This document shows positions 21,801 through 33,175 of a stretch of 64,000 nt of DNA, piece by piece. The notes beneath the pieces are model-generated. The model made no database searches, was not told the DNA's origin, and saw only the letters and a program-made list of their open reading frames with translations. A program made the position numbers and the translations under genes. This DNA comes from Rhipicephalus microplus (lineage: Eukaryota; Arthropoda; Arachnida; Ixodida; Ixodidae), in the NCBI RefSeq assembly GCF_043290135.1, contig NC_134707.1:82817447-82881446 (forward strand), read 5' to 3'. Each line of letters starts with the position of its first letter. Within the stretch, counting starts at the first letter, position 1.

Positions 21801-22612
21801 GTGATTGCTTTCTCTTTTTTCTCGACCCGTCGAGTGCAATAAAAACTAGCCAGAGAGAAATTTATTGGCCAAAAAAGCTATGCGTTCATGTAGGGCTGAT
21901 TTTCTATAACAAAAACTATCTACTAGAGCACTTCCGCGTGCGTAACGGTGTGGCTTCCTCTATACCATGGCCGGTAGCGCGATCTTTCTACATTTGCATT
22001 TCTAACTCGCCATTGAGTAGCACTTCCTTCAAAAGGTAATATAGGGGGCCGGATTCAATATTACTATGCGAGTGAATGAAGGAGTGCATGATTATAGTAC
22101 CAGTAAAACACAAATGAACAATAATTCGTGGTGGTGACTCATGACTGCGTAATATTGTGAAAAATATGAGCTCGATCACTTGAGCGCGTGGAGAATGTAT
22201 CCTCGAACTTTTCATCGGCTGATTCGTCGACTCTGCCGGAAACAATAGGAATCGGTGCCACACTTCAGCTATGTGTTCACACTTGCGTTTCGATATTTTC
22301 ACAGCGACCAAGGAGGTTATACTAAAGCTTCTGGTGTGGTGGGAAGAGCTACGTGGCTAACGCTGAGATTCCGCCATATTTCTGAGGGCAGAAAGTGAAT
22401 CAGCGCAATGTGTTGCATGCCGGCGTGCGTGCCTTCTGCGCTGTTTTGTGATAGTTTATGTTGCGTGCGGTGCCTTTATTCGAACAAAGCGGCTGTGGAA
22501 GTCAACTGTGATCACTTGTCGAAATGATGGTAGGAGCGTGCGCAATGTATGAATGCGTGAATAGCATGAAGCAGGCTCCGGACATTTTTCGCTCACATTG
22601 TACCCCATATAA
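18895..22612. other. No gene recognised
   Basis: About 3.7 kb with open frames no longer than 107 codons and no recognised domain, SINE or LTR. The frames at 20343-20606, 20619-20888 and 20921-21244 follow one another on the plus strand but show no motif; they could equally be chance frames. Confidence 0.5.
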
Positions 22613-22761
22613 TGTAAGACAGTAGAGAAGCGTTGGAGTCTTGACGGCGTTTATTAGGCCGAATCGCCTGATCAACCCTTCGAACGAAGACGACGTTTTT
22701 CGTGATGGTGATTATATACAGATGAATAAGATGAAGGTCAAACGTCATTATTGTGCTTACA
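22613..22761 (-). repeat. 3' LTR of G4
   Basis: Reads TGTAAGACAG to GCTTACA on the plus strand. Carries TTTATTA, the complement of an AATAAA polyadenylation signal, as does its partner at 27540. The two LTRs differ at several positions. Confidence 0.9.
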
Positions 22762-22780
22762 CTATTTTCCCCCTCACGCG
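22762..22780 (-). promoter_or_regulatory. Polypurine tract of G4
   Basis: On the minus strand the bases before the 3' LTR are GAGGGGGAAAATAG. A purine run at this place primes plus-strand DNA synthesis in LTR retrotransposons. Confidence 0.7.
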
Positions 22781-22803
22781 GAAGCGGCCAATTAGGCCGC
22801 TGT

Positions 22804-25800
22804 TTAAGACGGTGGTGTACGGCGCACGAATGGTTTGAAGCGCGACACGTGAACAATCTCCGTACCACGAAAACGGCCGTCGGAAGGCATGACAACAGGG
22901 GTTACTCGATAGTTAACAGGAGACGTCTGCTCGACTATAGCGTAGGGGCCGATGAAACGTGAGTGAAACTTATCACACAGGCCGGGAACCCGCGTTGGGG
23001 TCCACAACAGTACTTCATCTCCAGTATTGAAGTGAACTACGCGGTGGACGCCATCGTAGCGAGTCTTCTGCTCTTGTTGGCTTGCCTGTGTATTGAGGTG
23101 GGCGCGTCGGCGACAATCGGCCAGGCGAGAGATTAAGTGCTCCCTCAATGATGATGACGAGTTCACAGGGACGTCAAAAAAGGAGATGTCGAGCGGAGAT
23201 GTTGGTTGACAGCCATAGACGAGAAAGAATGGGGAATAGCCCGTGGTGCGCTGCGTAGCGGTATTGTACGCAAAAGTCACGAATGGCAGGTTGGTATCCC
23301 AGTTGGTGTGGTCGGCGTTGATATACATAGACATCATGTCGGTCAAAGCTCGATGGAAGCGCTCTGTGAGGCCATTAGTCTGGGGATGGTAGCTGGATCT
23401 CGTCTTATGAATCGTATTACATGCGTGGAGGACTTGTTCGAGTAGTTTCGAGAGAAACGCTTGCCGTGATCACTCAATATGATGCGTGGTGCACCGTGTC
23501 TTAGAAATATTGCTCCAAGAAAAAATGTGGCAATGTCCTTTGCTGATCCTCAAGGACGTGCAGCTGTTTCGGTGTACCTGTTTCGGTGTATCGGTGTACA
23601 ATCCAGCGCTTGCCGCTAGCCGATATTGGTAGCGGTCCGTAGAGGTCAATGCCAATGACATAGAAGGGAGCGTCAGGACACGGAATAGGTTGTAGAAGAC
23701 CGGCCGGAGAGGAAGTGGGTTGCTTGCGGCGTTGGCATAGCGAGCATGACGCAACATATCGCGCTACGCAGTTGGAAAGGCCAGGCGAGGCAAAACGACT
23801 GCGGATGCGTTCATAGGTTTTTTGAAAACCGAGATGACCAGCCTTGGGGTCATCGTGAAACACCTCCAAAATCTGCGCCCTTAGGGAACGAGGAGCAACA
23901 GGAATCCAGCGCTGTCCTTCAGGGTGGAAGACAAAGCAGTAAAGGATTGAGTTTTCAGTCTTCAAGTTCCGCAGCTGTCAATGGGCGCGAGCGTTGGGAG
24001 GACGAGAGGAGTCTTGAAAGCGCTGATTTATAGAGAGACAGTAAGTGTCGCTGCGTTGGTGGGATGCAAGCGTCTCGTTGCCGAAGGTAGAAAGAAAATT
24101 GACAGCGGCGAGTGAATGAACTGACGGAGACACTTTGATGGGTTCACTCACAGTTGGCGACAGGCCAGGAGTGTCTGATGAGGATTGTAAAGGACAGCGG
24201 CTAAGGGCATCGGCATCGTTGTGTTTCTTGCCGGATTTGTAGATAACGTCAAACTCGTATTCTTGGAGACGAAGTATCCAGTGGCCGAGACGTCCAGACC
24301 AATTCTTCAACGTCGACAACCAGCACAAAGCGTGGTGGTCAGTGACGACGGTAAAGTGGCGGCCGTGAAGATATGGTCGAAACTTCTGGATGACCCAGAC
24401 AACGGCGAGACACTCCTGCTCGGTGATGGTGTAGTTTTTCTCTGCTGCTGTGAGGGTGCGACTAGCGCATGCGATCACACGTTCGTCATAACGCTCTGTT
24501 CGTTGCAAAAGTACAGCGCCGAGTCAGTGTCCGCTGGCGTCAGTATGGAGGAGAGTGGGTGCGGCGTTATTGAAATGACAAAGCACTGGCTCAGACGTGA
24601 GGGCACGTTCAAGGTGTCAAAAGCCATTTGGCATTCGTCCGACCATACGTATGACGCTCCCGAAGAAAGGAGTTGGTGAAGTGGCGCGGCAATGGTGGCG
24701 AAGTGTCGTATAAAGCGCCGGAAGTTCGACGCAAGGCCAAAAAAGCTTCGGAGCTCTTTGACGCGTTGAGGCACCGGGAAGTGAAGAACGGCGGTAATCT
24801 TGTCGGGATCAGGCCGAATTCCATCTTCGCTGACAAGATGTCCGAGTACTTTAATACTTTTGCTAGCAAAGTGGCACTTCTTGTTGTTGAGCTGAAGGCC
24901 AGCAGCTGCGAGACACGTCAGAACTTCATCTAGGCGCTGCAAGTGCTGTTCAACGTTGAAGAAAATATGATGATGTCGTCAAGGTAACATAAGCATGTTT
25001 TCCACTTAAGGCCCCGCACTACAGTGCCTATCAGTCGTTCAAACGTTGCTGGTGCATTGCAGAGGCCGAAAGACATGACATTAAATTTTTAAAGTCCATC
25101 GGGTTTGGCAAAGGCAGTTTTTTCCTAGTCATCCTCGTGCATTCGAATTTGCCAATAACCGGAGCGCAGGTCAAGGCTCGAAAAATATTCCGCTCCTTGT
25201 AAGGAATCTAAGGCATCATCAATGCGAGGCAAGGGATATACGTCTTTTCTGGTTACTTTGTTTATTGCGCGGTAGTCAACGCAGAATCGCACCGAACCGT
25301 CTTTTTTTCGTACGAGAATGACAGGTGACGACCAAGGGCTTGAGAAGGGGTGGATGATGTTTTGCTTGAGCATATCAGCAACGTGCTTGTTGATGATCTC
25401 GCGTTCGCTGGAAGAAACAGGGTATGGTCGACGAGGGACAATAGAAGTTCCGTCGGTGTGTATGCGATGAGCCACCGCAGAAGTCTGGCTTAGAGCAGTG
25501 GAATGTACGTCGAAAGAAAATTTCTGCTTAGACAACAATGCCAGTAGTTCATCTGCTTGCGGGGGAGTGAGATCCGTGCTGATGGCATTGACGAGAGCCG
25601 TAGTAGGCGGAGCACCTGTTGGTATTTAACGTGATTCCACCAGACTGGTATCCGAAGCCACTATAGAGATAGGTTGTGTGTGTCCACGCTGGAAACTACA
25701 ACAGTGCCCTTGGTAAGCAGAATCAGCTCATTGGTGATATTCAGTACTGCGAGAAATGCGGTGCCGTTGGAGAAGCGGACAAGACTCGATGAAAGTGAAA

Positions 25801-26271
25801 TCCCTCTGGATAGACAACGGGCTGATGGACTGACTAGGACGTCACCGTGGTCAATGGAGTCAGACATAACCGTGTTAACGTGCTCATAGTTAGGCGGCAC
25901 AAGGAAGTAATTGGCTGTTCGTAGGCGGTCACGTGATGATTTCGGGAAAATATCATCCGTCTCTCGCGTATGTATGAGTCGTTGTCGACGAGAGATGGAA
26001 GCAACAGCATCAGAAAGAAAGTCCCATCCTAAAATAAGCCTAAAAGCACAAGAAGCCAGCACGGCAAACTGATTATGATGCCGGAACCCATCAATGAAAA
26101 CTCTAACGGTGCACTGTGCTGATGGCTGTATGTGCGAGTCATTTGCGCTACGTAAGAGAGTGCCAGTATAAGGTGTGGTAACCTTACGTAGAGGAGTTTA
26201 CAAATCCGAACGAATAACAGAAATAGCAGCCCCCATGTCCACCAATGCCTTAACTGGTACCCCTTCTGCAT
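22804..26271 (-). pseudogene. G4 pol, broken by frameshifts
   Basis: Protease about 26245 (VKALVDMGAAISVI, DTG changed to DMG). RT 25538-24475: [31 protein letters not shown], a frameshift near 25120, then CYLDDIIIF (24990-24970). RNase H 24508-23978 ([31 protein letters not shown]). Integrase zinc region (HLGFQKTYERIRSRF, CSLCQRRK) and first Asp ([11 protein letters not shown], about 23640) are followed by a locally duplicated stretch near 23570. The second Asp (LSDHGKRFS) and the catalytic Glu lie near 23480-23370. The C terminus (22804-23346) has the GPY module FIGPYAIVEQTSPVNYRV. It would encode all enzymes of retrotransposition if intact. Confidence 0.85.
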
Positions 26272-26374
26272 ACACTAATAACAAGTTGGCTGGGCGCTCT
26301 GGAGGTCTTGGTATTTGTTCGAGCGATGCAGCTTTCCCTTCAAAAACTCCACCAGCTAGTTTTCGGAGTGGTAT

Positions 26375-27530
26375 TCAGAAGTAGGTACAGCCAGTCTCAG
26401 AGGAGATGTTGAGCGTCGCAGAGGTGAAGGGGACCAGCGGAGTCCGGGATAGCAGGGGCGAGGTGCGGCGAGTGGAGAAGTCGGAGAGAAGGAACGTGTC
26501 GTAGGGCGTCGCTGGTACTGGTTCGGGGATGGCTCCGAATTCCTTTCGTAAACATCGTAGCCACGGCGTTAGTCCTGTTTGCGCTTGCGGCGAAATTGTG
26601 AAATATGGCCCCGAATGCCACAATAGTAACATATTGGGCGAGGCGAGCGCCAGGGGGCGTAGTATGCAGGAGCTGTCACAGGCGCTGGTACTGGCGCTGG
26701 GACAGGCGAGTGTGGTGCAAATGCTGCTATGTTGGAGTGCGCAGGGACAGGATGCGCGTGCTGAACCAAAGCAGGTGGCATGGCAGCGACTTGCGCATAC
26801 ATCATGGGTGGTGTTGGTGGCGCCGTAGTGTTCGATAGGAGAGCGCCAGCTATGGATGAGAGCTCCTCTTTGATGATGTCGCGCAGACCCGCAGATTGAG
26901 AGTGAGGCCGAGGGGCGGGTGGACATGAAAACCTTTGCGCTTGAAGTTCCTTGCGAATCAAAGTGCGAATCAGCGCTCGCAAATCCACATCCGAGGAAGG
27001 CCGGCTGTCACTGGCGTCCGGGTAATCTGGGTGCAATCGAATGGCTCGGAGTTTATCAAGATGCTGACATGTCATGATGACGTCCTCAACGGTGGTAGGG
27101 TTTTTAACAGCCAGAGCGTAAACGCGACATGGCCTATTCCTTTGAAGATGTGGCGATCAGCTTCTGTCATCGCCGAGTTCACGCGGTGGCAAAGGGCAAG
27201 GACGTCTTCAATGTACGAAGTGTACGTCTCCCCGGAATGTTGGGCACGCCCATCGAGCTTTCGTTTTGGCACTTCGGAATGGATGTTCGGTTTCCCAGAA
27301 ATCCTACGGACTTGTTGAGCATAAGTAGGCCAAATCGGGAAGCTGCTCTCGTGGTTAAAAAACCACATTTTCGCGACATCGGACAGATAGAAGGCGACGT
27401 GACGAAGGTTTTGAGGCTCATCCCAGTGGTTGTAAACACTGGTCATGTATTCTTTTAGCCATACCTCGACGTCGTCGCGTGGAAGACCACAGAAGATGGG
27501 TGGTTCGCGCTGCCGGGATACCCCGCACCT
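26375..27530 (-). pseudogene. G4 gag, frameshifted
   Basis: Gag-like reading begins almost directly after the primer-binding site (REPPIFCGLPRDDVEVWL) and continues YNHWDEPQNLRHVAFYLSD and GETYTSYIEDVLALCHRV, the capsid core shared with gypsy A. After a frameshift near 27075 it continues to a zinc knuckle at about 26605, CYYCGIRGHISQFRR, where the last Cys is Arg. No ATG precedes the first conserved block, so the N-terminal part present in A and B is absent or was initiated differently. Confidence 0.75.
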
Positions 27531-27539
27531 CCACCACTC

Positions 27540-27689
27540 TGTAAGACAGAAGAAGCGTTGGAGTCTCGACGGCGTTTATTAGGCCGAATCACCTGATCAA
27601 CTCTTCGAACGAAGACGACGTCTTTCGGGATGATGATTATATACAGATGAAGAAGATGAAGGTCAAACGTTGTCAATATTGTGCTTACA
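27540..27689 (-). repeat. 5' LTR of G4
   Basis: Plus-strand TGTAAGACAG to GCTTACA, 150 bp, partner of 22613-22761. In the minus orientation it starts TGTAAGCAC and ends CTTACA. Confidence 0.9.
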
Positions 27690-28156
27690 ATATTGGCGAC
27701 TACTAATGCATTCGCATGTGCCAATATTTGCTTTTTGCGTGTGAGTGTTATAAAGGAACTGTGCTAAAATTTCCGTAAGTTGTAGGTTTCCCACTGCATC
27801 GAATTGTGCAGTGCATGAGAGCTTGCTCTGAAGCAAGAGGTTGAACGCGAGAAAAATAATGATATCTTGCTCTATGTTCAACATACTTTGAAGCAGACTG
27901 CTTCGACAGGACAGGGAGAACAAGAATTAAGCCTACGTGCTGGCGGCAACCGTACTCGCAGCGTGTCCAGCGTCCGTACAAAAGCCAATGGATCCACGTC
28001 GTACAATTGAAGTGCTTTGTTTTTCAAAAGCAATCAACCTTGCGGCAACTCTGCATTTTTACAATTTTCTGTTCCTTATATTTTCTTGGGCACGGCGCTC
28101 GAAATGCTAAAACATTTATTGATATGGGAATATGCCTCCTTTTTTCATAGAAAAAA

Positions 28157-28815
28157 ATGCGAGCTTCCTCCGAAAAGCCCGGAAACGTCTTTGCTGAAGA
28201 TTCTGTGATTGATGAAACTGCAAAAGCTGTTTTTCTTTCCCTACAAGACACTGCAAATTTCTCAAACAAAAACGTGGCACAGACAGAAAGAGCATCAGTC
28301 GATGAACGAAGTACATCACCTGAGTAACAAGCTTCTGACACTGCAGCAGAACAAATTGAGATTTTCAACCCATGTATTCATGCTTCTCATAAATTGGTCG
28401 ACCAGGTGAAAGACCACAACTTTCTATCCCAAAAAGCATTCGGTGTTTTCCTAACACCATTTTTTTCTGGATAACCAGCAGCTCCTCAAGCCAGTCCATG
28501 AAAAAAATGACAAATATTGCCCAGCATTGAAAGCAATGGTACTGACGCAGCACTTTTATTCGCGAACCGCGTCCGAGCAAATTTCAGCAATGCTCTACCA
28601 AACCAACACACTCTTCATATATATTAAAGGAGGCGAATGGTGATCCTAGCTTGAGCTCTGAACCTTTCGATTTTATTAATAACAAAGTGCAAGAGAGAGC
28701 CAGGCCACTGATTGATTTCTTAATGGTTGATGTCATTTCTATTGAAGACAATGTCCAGCTTGTGGGCAATAACGTTTTCAGATATTTTGACTTGGGCGTG
28801 AACAAAAATTCAAGA
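28157..28815 (+). pseudogene. P-element-like (THAP9-type) transposase fossil
   Basis: An ATG at 28157 opens MRASSEKPGNVFAEDSV, with a stop at 28325 and continued reading to about 28480. A second frame (about 28470-28620) gives KYCPALKAMVLTQHFYSR, which resembles the YxPxLRxFAxxLxFYSxKAY block of P/THAP9-type transposases. A third (28642-28815) gives PLIDFLMVDVISIEDNV and FRYFDLGVN, corresponding to the LMLDEMSI block with its catalytic Asp. The order and spacing fit a decayed N-terminal half of such a transposase. No THAP zinc finger or terminal inverted repeats were found. The assignment is from remembered motif shapes. Confidence 0.45.
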
Positions 28816-29187
28816 TCTTTTTTCGTAAATTTGATTTCACTGCATTTCCTCACGTGGTAATTCTTCGGTAAGGCGAGTGATGCAACGGTGTAAGCATGTT
28901 GCGAAGTGATCACCGCATTGCCAAACTTTTTTGAAAAAAAATACATTGGCAGTCAGCCCAAGTAGCCACTCTTTTGTAGAATTATCACTTGACGGGCTAC
29001 TCACCAATCTGATGCGAAACGAGCAGGCATTCCTGAAGACCTCCTCGTGCCCCAGGCGGCATTCCAGCGTCTCCTGAGTTCAAGTAATTTGCACGGAGCT
29101 ATATTTTCGGTACTAATTTTGGAAAACATGCGTTAGTGAATTCTGTCGATTTCCACAGTCCGAGTGTCAATTCACAAGCAAGCGAAC
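28816..29187. other. Possible remainder of the P-like fossil; otherwise nothing seen
   Basis: Broken plus-strand frames continue to about 29100 without a recognised motif. Confidence 0.35.
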
Positions 29188-29202
29188 AAAGCCTTGTAGC
29201 GG

Positions 29203-29440
29203 AGTCCCGTCGTGGTGGTCTAGTGAGTAAGGTACTCGGCTGCTGACCCGCAGGTAACGGGATAGAATCCCAGCTGCGGCGGCTGCATTTTCGATGGGGG
29301 CGGAAATGTTGTAGGCCCATTTGCTCAGAATGTTGTGCCCTTTAAACAACCCCAGGTGGTCAAAATTTTCGTAGCCCTCCACTACGGCGTGTCTCAAAGT
29401 CATATGGGGGTTTCGAGTCGTTAAACTCGACGTATCAATC
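29203..29440 (+). mobile_element. Ruka-type SINE, copy 3, with perfect 15-bp target duplication
   Basis: Plus orientation: TGGTGGTCTAGTGAGTAAGG head, diverged body, and end CGTATCAATC. It is bracketed by AAAGCCTTGTAGCGG at 29188-29202 and 29441-29455, identical on both sides. A 15-bp duplication is typical of insertion by a LINE endonuclease. The body itself is fairly diverged from copy 5, although its target duplication is perfect. Confidence 0.9.
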
Positions 29441-29455
29441 AAAGCCTTGTAGCGG

Positions 29456-32239
29456 CACCCGCCCTTGATAGCGTTATAGTGGCACAATGGAGGGCACCAA
29501 GAAAGCTTCAGTCACACGGCCGTTTCAATAGATACCGCAAACGCCTTGTGTCCACTGATAGCCTGTCTTTTGGTTCTTCTCTAGAGCGCGGTTATGAGGG
29601 AGCCTTATGTCGAGCTGAATGTTCGTTTGGTCTATGACGGTACGGTGGCATAACGCACTGGATGGCTGAACTGGAGTCGGAGAAGACTGGCCATGCCAGC
29701 GATGGTTTATCCACTACGAACTCTAGAGCAGCACGAATAGCTATGAGTTCTGCAACCGTCGATGATGTCAAGAGCCGTGTTTTGGAATTTTACACTAACA
29801 AATTTTTTGGAAATGAGCAATTCCCATGCTCAGTTTTTGTATGAAACTGAGTCGTCGTTTTGTATGAAACTGAGCCGAGTAGTGTGGCTTGTTGTATGTT
29901 CAAATGTGCTGATTGTATTTGTATTGTATTCCTAGATTGATTATGAGGGATGCTGGTGGATGTACACACCACAACGGGAAGTGCCATTTTCTGCACGCGT
30001 GAGCTTTGTGGCGATCACGCTGAAATGCAAAGCAATAATACCGCAGAACGCCGAGTGTGAACTAGAAGTTGGAAGTGAAGCAAGGTGGTGCGAATGAATC
30101 CAGGCGGCATGTCTTGTGTGCGTTGTCAAACTATTGTGAATATATTTTCTAAATAGATGATCACGAGCGAAGGTACCAGTCATTTCTGAGGTTGCACATC
30201 TCGGAAGCCAAAGGCACATTCTCAGTGTTCGGGCTTGAATGAACAGGAGGACGCGTACGTTTGTTCTTCGGGTTTAGCCCAGCACAGGTAATACGCAGCA
30301 CATGAAGCCAATAAAAAGTACAGTATAGAATTGCAGCATCGCTCCTACCGATGCACCCCAGGATTTTCCTGTAAGAAATTTTACCACGTGGGTAATCATG
30401 ATGAGTCTTTCATGTAGGCCTGTAGGGGCTCCAGGACAAGTCGCGATTTATTATTACTTAAAAAAACAGTTTGTCTTCATAGCTGATATTGTGTTCATTG
30501 ATTTCGATGCGATACACAGGAAACTTTTATATTATATATAGGTAGTACTCGTTCAGAACCTCGTTTACTTTTTTTATTTTCAACTCATTTTCTTGTTGCC
30601 CCTTATGTGACGTTTTTCACTCACAGAAATGATGTCAAAATATGGACCCGTTCAGAAGACAACAAAAACAAAGTTGCGTGAAGAATGTCGTATCCATGGC
30701 CTCGTGTTTCGCAACAAAAGATCAAGAGCAGGCTATCCACTGCGCCGTAGTCACTCACTCGGAAGGCCTTACAAAAAGCGCCATTTATACCTACCGTGAC
30801 TTTACTCTCCCGGTATTCTTGATAAAGTGAAGAAAATTCTTCATGTCCCTAACGTTCACGAAAACTTTCTTCAAGGTGTCATTCCTATGCGTTCGTTCTA
30901 TTCGGTTCGTTTACAATCCAAATGCGATTTCTTGGACCCCTTAACAGACCACCAGGTGCCGACGTTAACCCAAACGTCGGACTCAATCATAGCGTTAATC
31001 CATATTAAAATATATGTGCGATATGCAGCTGCTTCCCTGTCACTCCACGTTCCCCACTAACACTCGCCCTACGGAAAATCGCGGCCTGCGAACGTTGAAG
31101 ACACGAACTGCGTTGGTTTCTCATTGGTTGGACAATGGTTTCAATGGACAGATTAGGCTGAGCGCCCACAATAGCTTTTAGGACAGAGCCTGGCATGAGA
31201 AAATGGGTTTTAGGCTTCACATACAGAGCTGCTGTAGACACCCAACACAAGCTGTCTAATAACTATAGCATGCCGTTAGTAGGCGACCTTAGCTCAAGTT
31301 CGAGTTCTGCTTCGTCACGCTTTTCACGCCGTCACACCGCTTTCTGTGATTCCGCTGTTACCGTGAACTACTACAGATACTGCAAGCACCATCACTAAGG
31401 GCTTCGTTCATTCATTAACGATGAGTGGCAGACGTCGGAAAGGAGGTGGGTCACTAAGCATCAGCATGGTTGCATCACCGTGTAATGGTGCTGTGGTGCT
31501 GTAGCTGTAAAACACCGAAAAAGATCATGCATGCTCGCTTATAACAATTTACAGTAAACATTCATCTATTTCGTTAGGAGGCCTTTCACTTCCATGTCAT
31601 GCCGATTGCTATGACAGTGAAATGAAACAAATTTTTTTCATGCTGCTGTTTTTAGTATTCTTGCTTGCGGGTGAAAACACGCAATAAGCCATCGTTTCTC
31701 AGCGTCGCTATCGAAACGGAAGCGCCAAGAGTGAGTGGAAAGCCGCCCCTCCTTTCTCTCTTCGTTTCGGCTGCGCTATCTACATTTAGGCTTCCCGCCA
31801 CACGATGGCGTTTACGAGCTCACATTTCTCACGAAAGTTCACAGTATACCGCGGTGACGCGGTGATTGCGGTGCCTTACCGCGTACCATAAAATAGCGGG
31901 ATCAACCCGGGAAGTGCAAATCACGTGTCAATAAAGGTGAAATGCTGGAGGTCCGTGTACTGTGCAATGTCAGTGTACATTCGAAAACACCAGATAGCGA
32001 AAATTGCCGGAGCCCTTCTCTGTGGCACCAATCGTAATCATTCTGCCATTTTGGGATGTGGAAACTCGGATATCACTCAAGCAGAAATCACTAACACTGT
32101 TATGCAGTAGGTAAGATTAAAACAGAGTTATTCGTTCTTAGGCCAATAATAGTCCTGCTTACCCTAGATACCTTGTGTAGGTGGCTGAAACTACCCAAGT
32201 AATATACTAGTTTGTTATAGGATCGGTCTGAAATAGCTG
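29456..32239. other. No gene recognised
   Basis: AT-rich sequence with short frames only (longest about 92 codons). No repeat family or domain was identified. Confidence 0.5.
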
Positions 32240-32484
32240 ATGAACAAAGGTTTGTGGTGCTTGGCGCAATCATCCTATTGCGTCGTAGTCACCTTTTTAT
32301 CATTTTTCGTAACGTATACAACAGCTCTTGACGATACCACTGACGGTATCCGTGTCCAATGTTTGCCGGGTAGTTCTTCAGTGCTGCCGAGCCATGTTCG
32401 AGAGCCTCGTGCGCAGCCTCACTGTGTTCGTGTTTCTTGCATTCTTGGTGAATCCTGGCACGACCTGCAGCAAGAAAATGCCAC
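32240..32484 (+). CDS. Possible first exon of a small secreted protein (hypothetical)
   Basis: An ATG at 32240 opens an 82-codon frame. The first 30 residues carry a hydrophobic run (SYCVVVTFLSFFVTYTTA) followed by LDD, which has the shape of a signal peptide. The predicted mature part has three Cys (VQCLPG, PHCVRVSC). A strong splice-donor sequence GTAAGT lies at 32485-32490, just before the in-frame stop, so this could be exon 1 of a cysteine-rich secreted protein, as is common in tick saliva. No second exon was found before the repeats begin at 32594. It may be a chance frame. Confidence 0.3.
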
Positions 32485-32593
32485 GTAAGTAGTGAATTCC
32501 CGTCACTTCTCAAAATTGTGACTGAGCCTTTCTGCATTATTGTATGCTGCTTCTTCGGCCCTGTTGTAAGCAGGTGATGACAGTTATTATATA

Positions 32594-32634
32594 AATGAAT
32601 AAATAAATAAATAAATAAATTAATTAATTAATAA

Positions 32635-32667
<33 letters not shown>
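32594..32667. repeat. (AAAT)n and (AT)n simple repeat
   Basis: AAAT/AATT tetramers (32594-32640) run into an AT dinucleotide tract (32641-32667). It directly borders SINE-2 body copy 3. Confidence 0.95.
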
Positions 32668-32670
<3 letters not shown>

Positions 32671-32836
32671 GGAAAGAAGTGTGTACCTAGGCTCGTTTTT
32701 CCGTGTTTTAACACAATAATAATGAGATCTAACAGACAGTAATGCCAAGGATTATACAGCGGAAGTTATTAGAACCAATGGAATGTAAATAAGGAGAAAG
32801 AAGAAAGAAAAGTGGATGAAAAAATAACCCTGATGA
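32668..32836 (-). mobile_element. SINE-2 body without tRNA head (copy 3)
   Basis: Near-identical words to 42391-42490 and 42785-42945: GAGATCTAACAGACAGTAAT, GAACCAATGGAATGTAAAT and AAAAGTGGATGAA. The tRNA-like head present in the other two copies is absent; the sequence diverges at 32830. This marks it as a truncated copy of the same family. Confidence 0.65.
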
Positions 32837-32968
32837 AGGGAGGACCCCTCCCGAAACTGTTGGGAAATAAATATTATTATCCTTGTTGACAACGCTCCCG
32901 TTGTGCCATATCTCATACCTTCACGAAGACTAACTGGCCCATTGAATTCTATATATATATATATATAT
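32837..32968. repeat. Spacer and (AT)n landing site of gypsy A
   Basis: Unassigned sequence to 32950, then AT dinucleotides (32951-32968) that touch the 5' LTR. AT repeats resume after the 3' LTR at 38246. Confidence 0.8.
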
Positions 32969-33128
32969 TGTGGTGAAGCCTTCGAACAGTGGGTCGTCCT
33001 CTCCAGCGCCTTCTAGTGGGTTGCCCTTTTTAGCAAGAAGAGGAGCAGCTCGTGCAGAGAGTCGGTACCCGCATTGACTGTCGCTGTCAAGCATCGTCGA
33101 CAAGCGTACGCCAATAAACGTCTCAACA
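32969..33128 (+). repeat. 5' LTR of gypsy A
   Basis: TGTGGTGAAG to CTCAACA, 160 bp, identical to 38086-38245 by direct reading. AATAAA lies at about 33112, a likely polyadenylation signal. Confidence 0.95.
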
Positions 33129-33131
33129 ATT

Positions 33132-33146
33132 TGGTGGAAGTGCTGT
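33132..33146 (+). promoter_or_regulatory. Candidate primer-binding site of gypsy A
   Basis: TGGTGGAAGTGCTG starts three bases after the LTR. Primer-binding sites begin TGG because they pair with the CCA end of a tRNA. The same TGGTGGA start is found in elements B, C and G4. The tRNA was not identified. Confidence 0.5.
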
Positions 33147-33175
33147 GCCCTTCTAACACCTTCGGTTAGCATTTG

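Larger units (their letters stand above)
22613..27689 (-). mobile_element. Ty3/gypsy element G4, decayed
   Basis: Two LTRs of 149-150 bp enclose gag and pol on the minus strand. A purine tract (GAGGGGGAAAATAG on the minus strand) directly precedes the 3' LTR, and TGGTGGAGGTGC just inside the 5' LTR is a candidate primer-binding site. Flanks are ATAA at 22609-22612 and ATAT at 27690-27693, a likely mutated target duplication. Gag and pol contain several frameshifts; the protease triad reads DMG. Confidence 0.9.
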
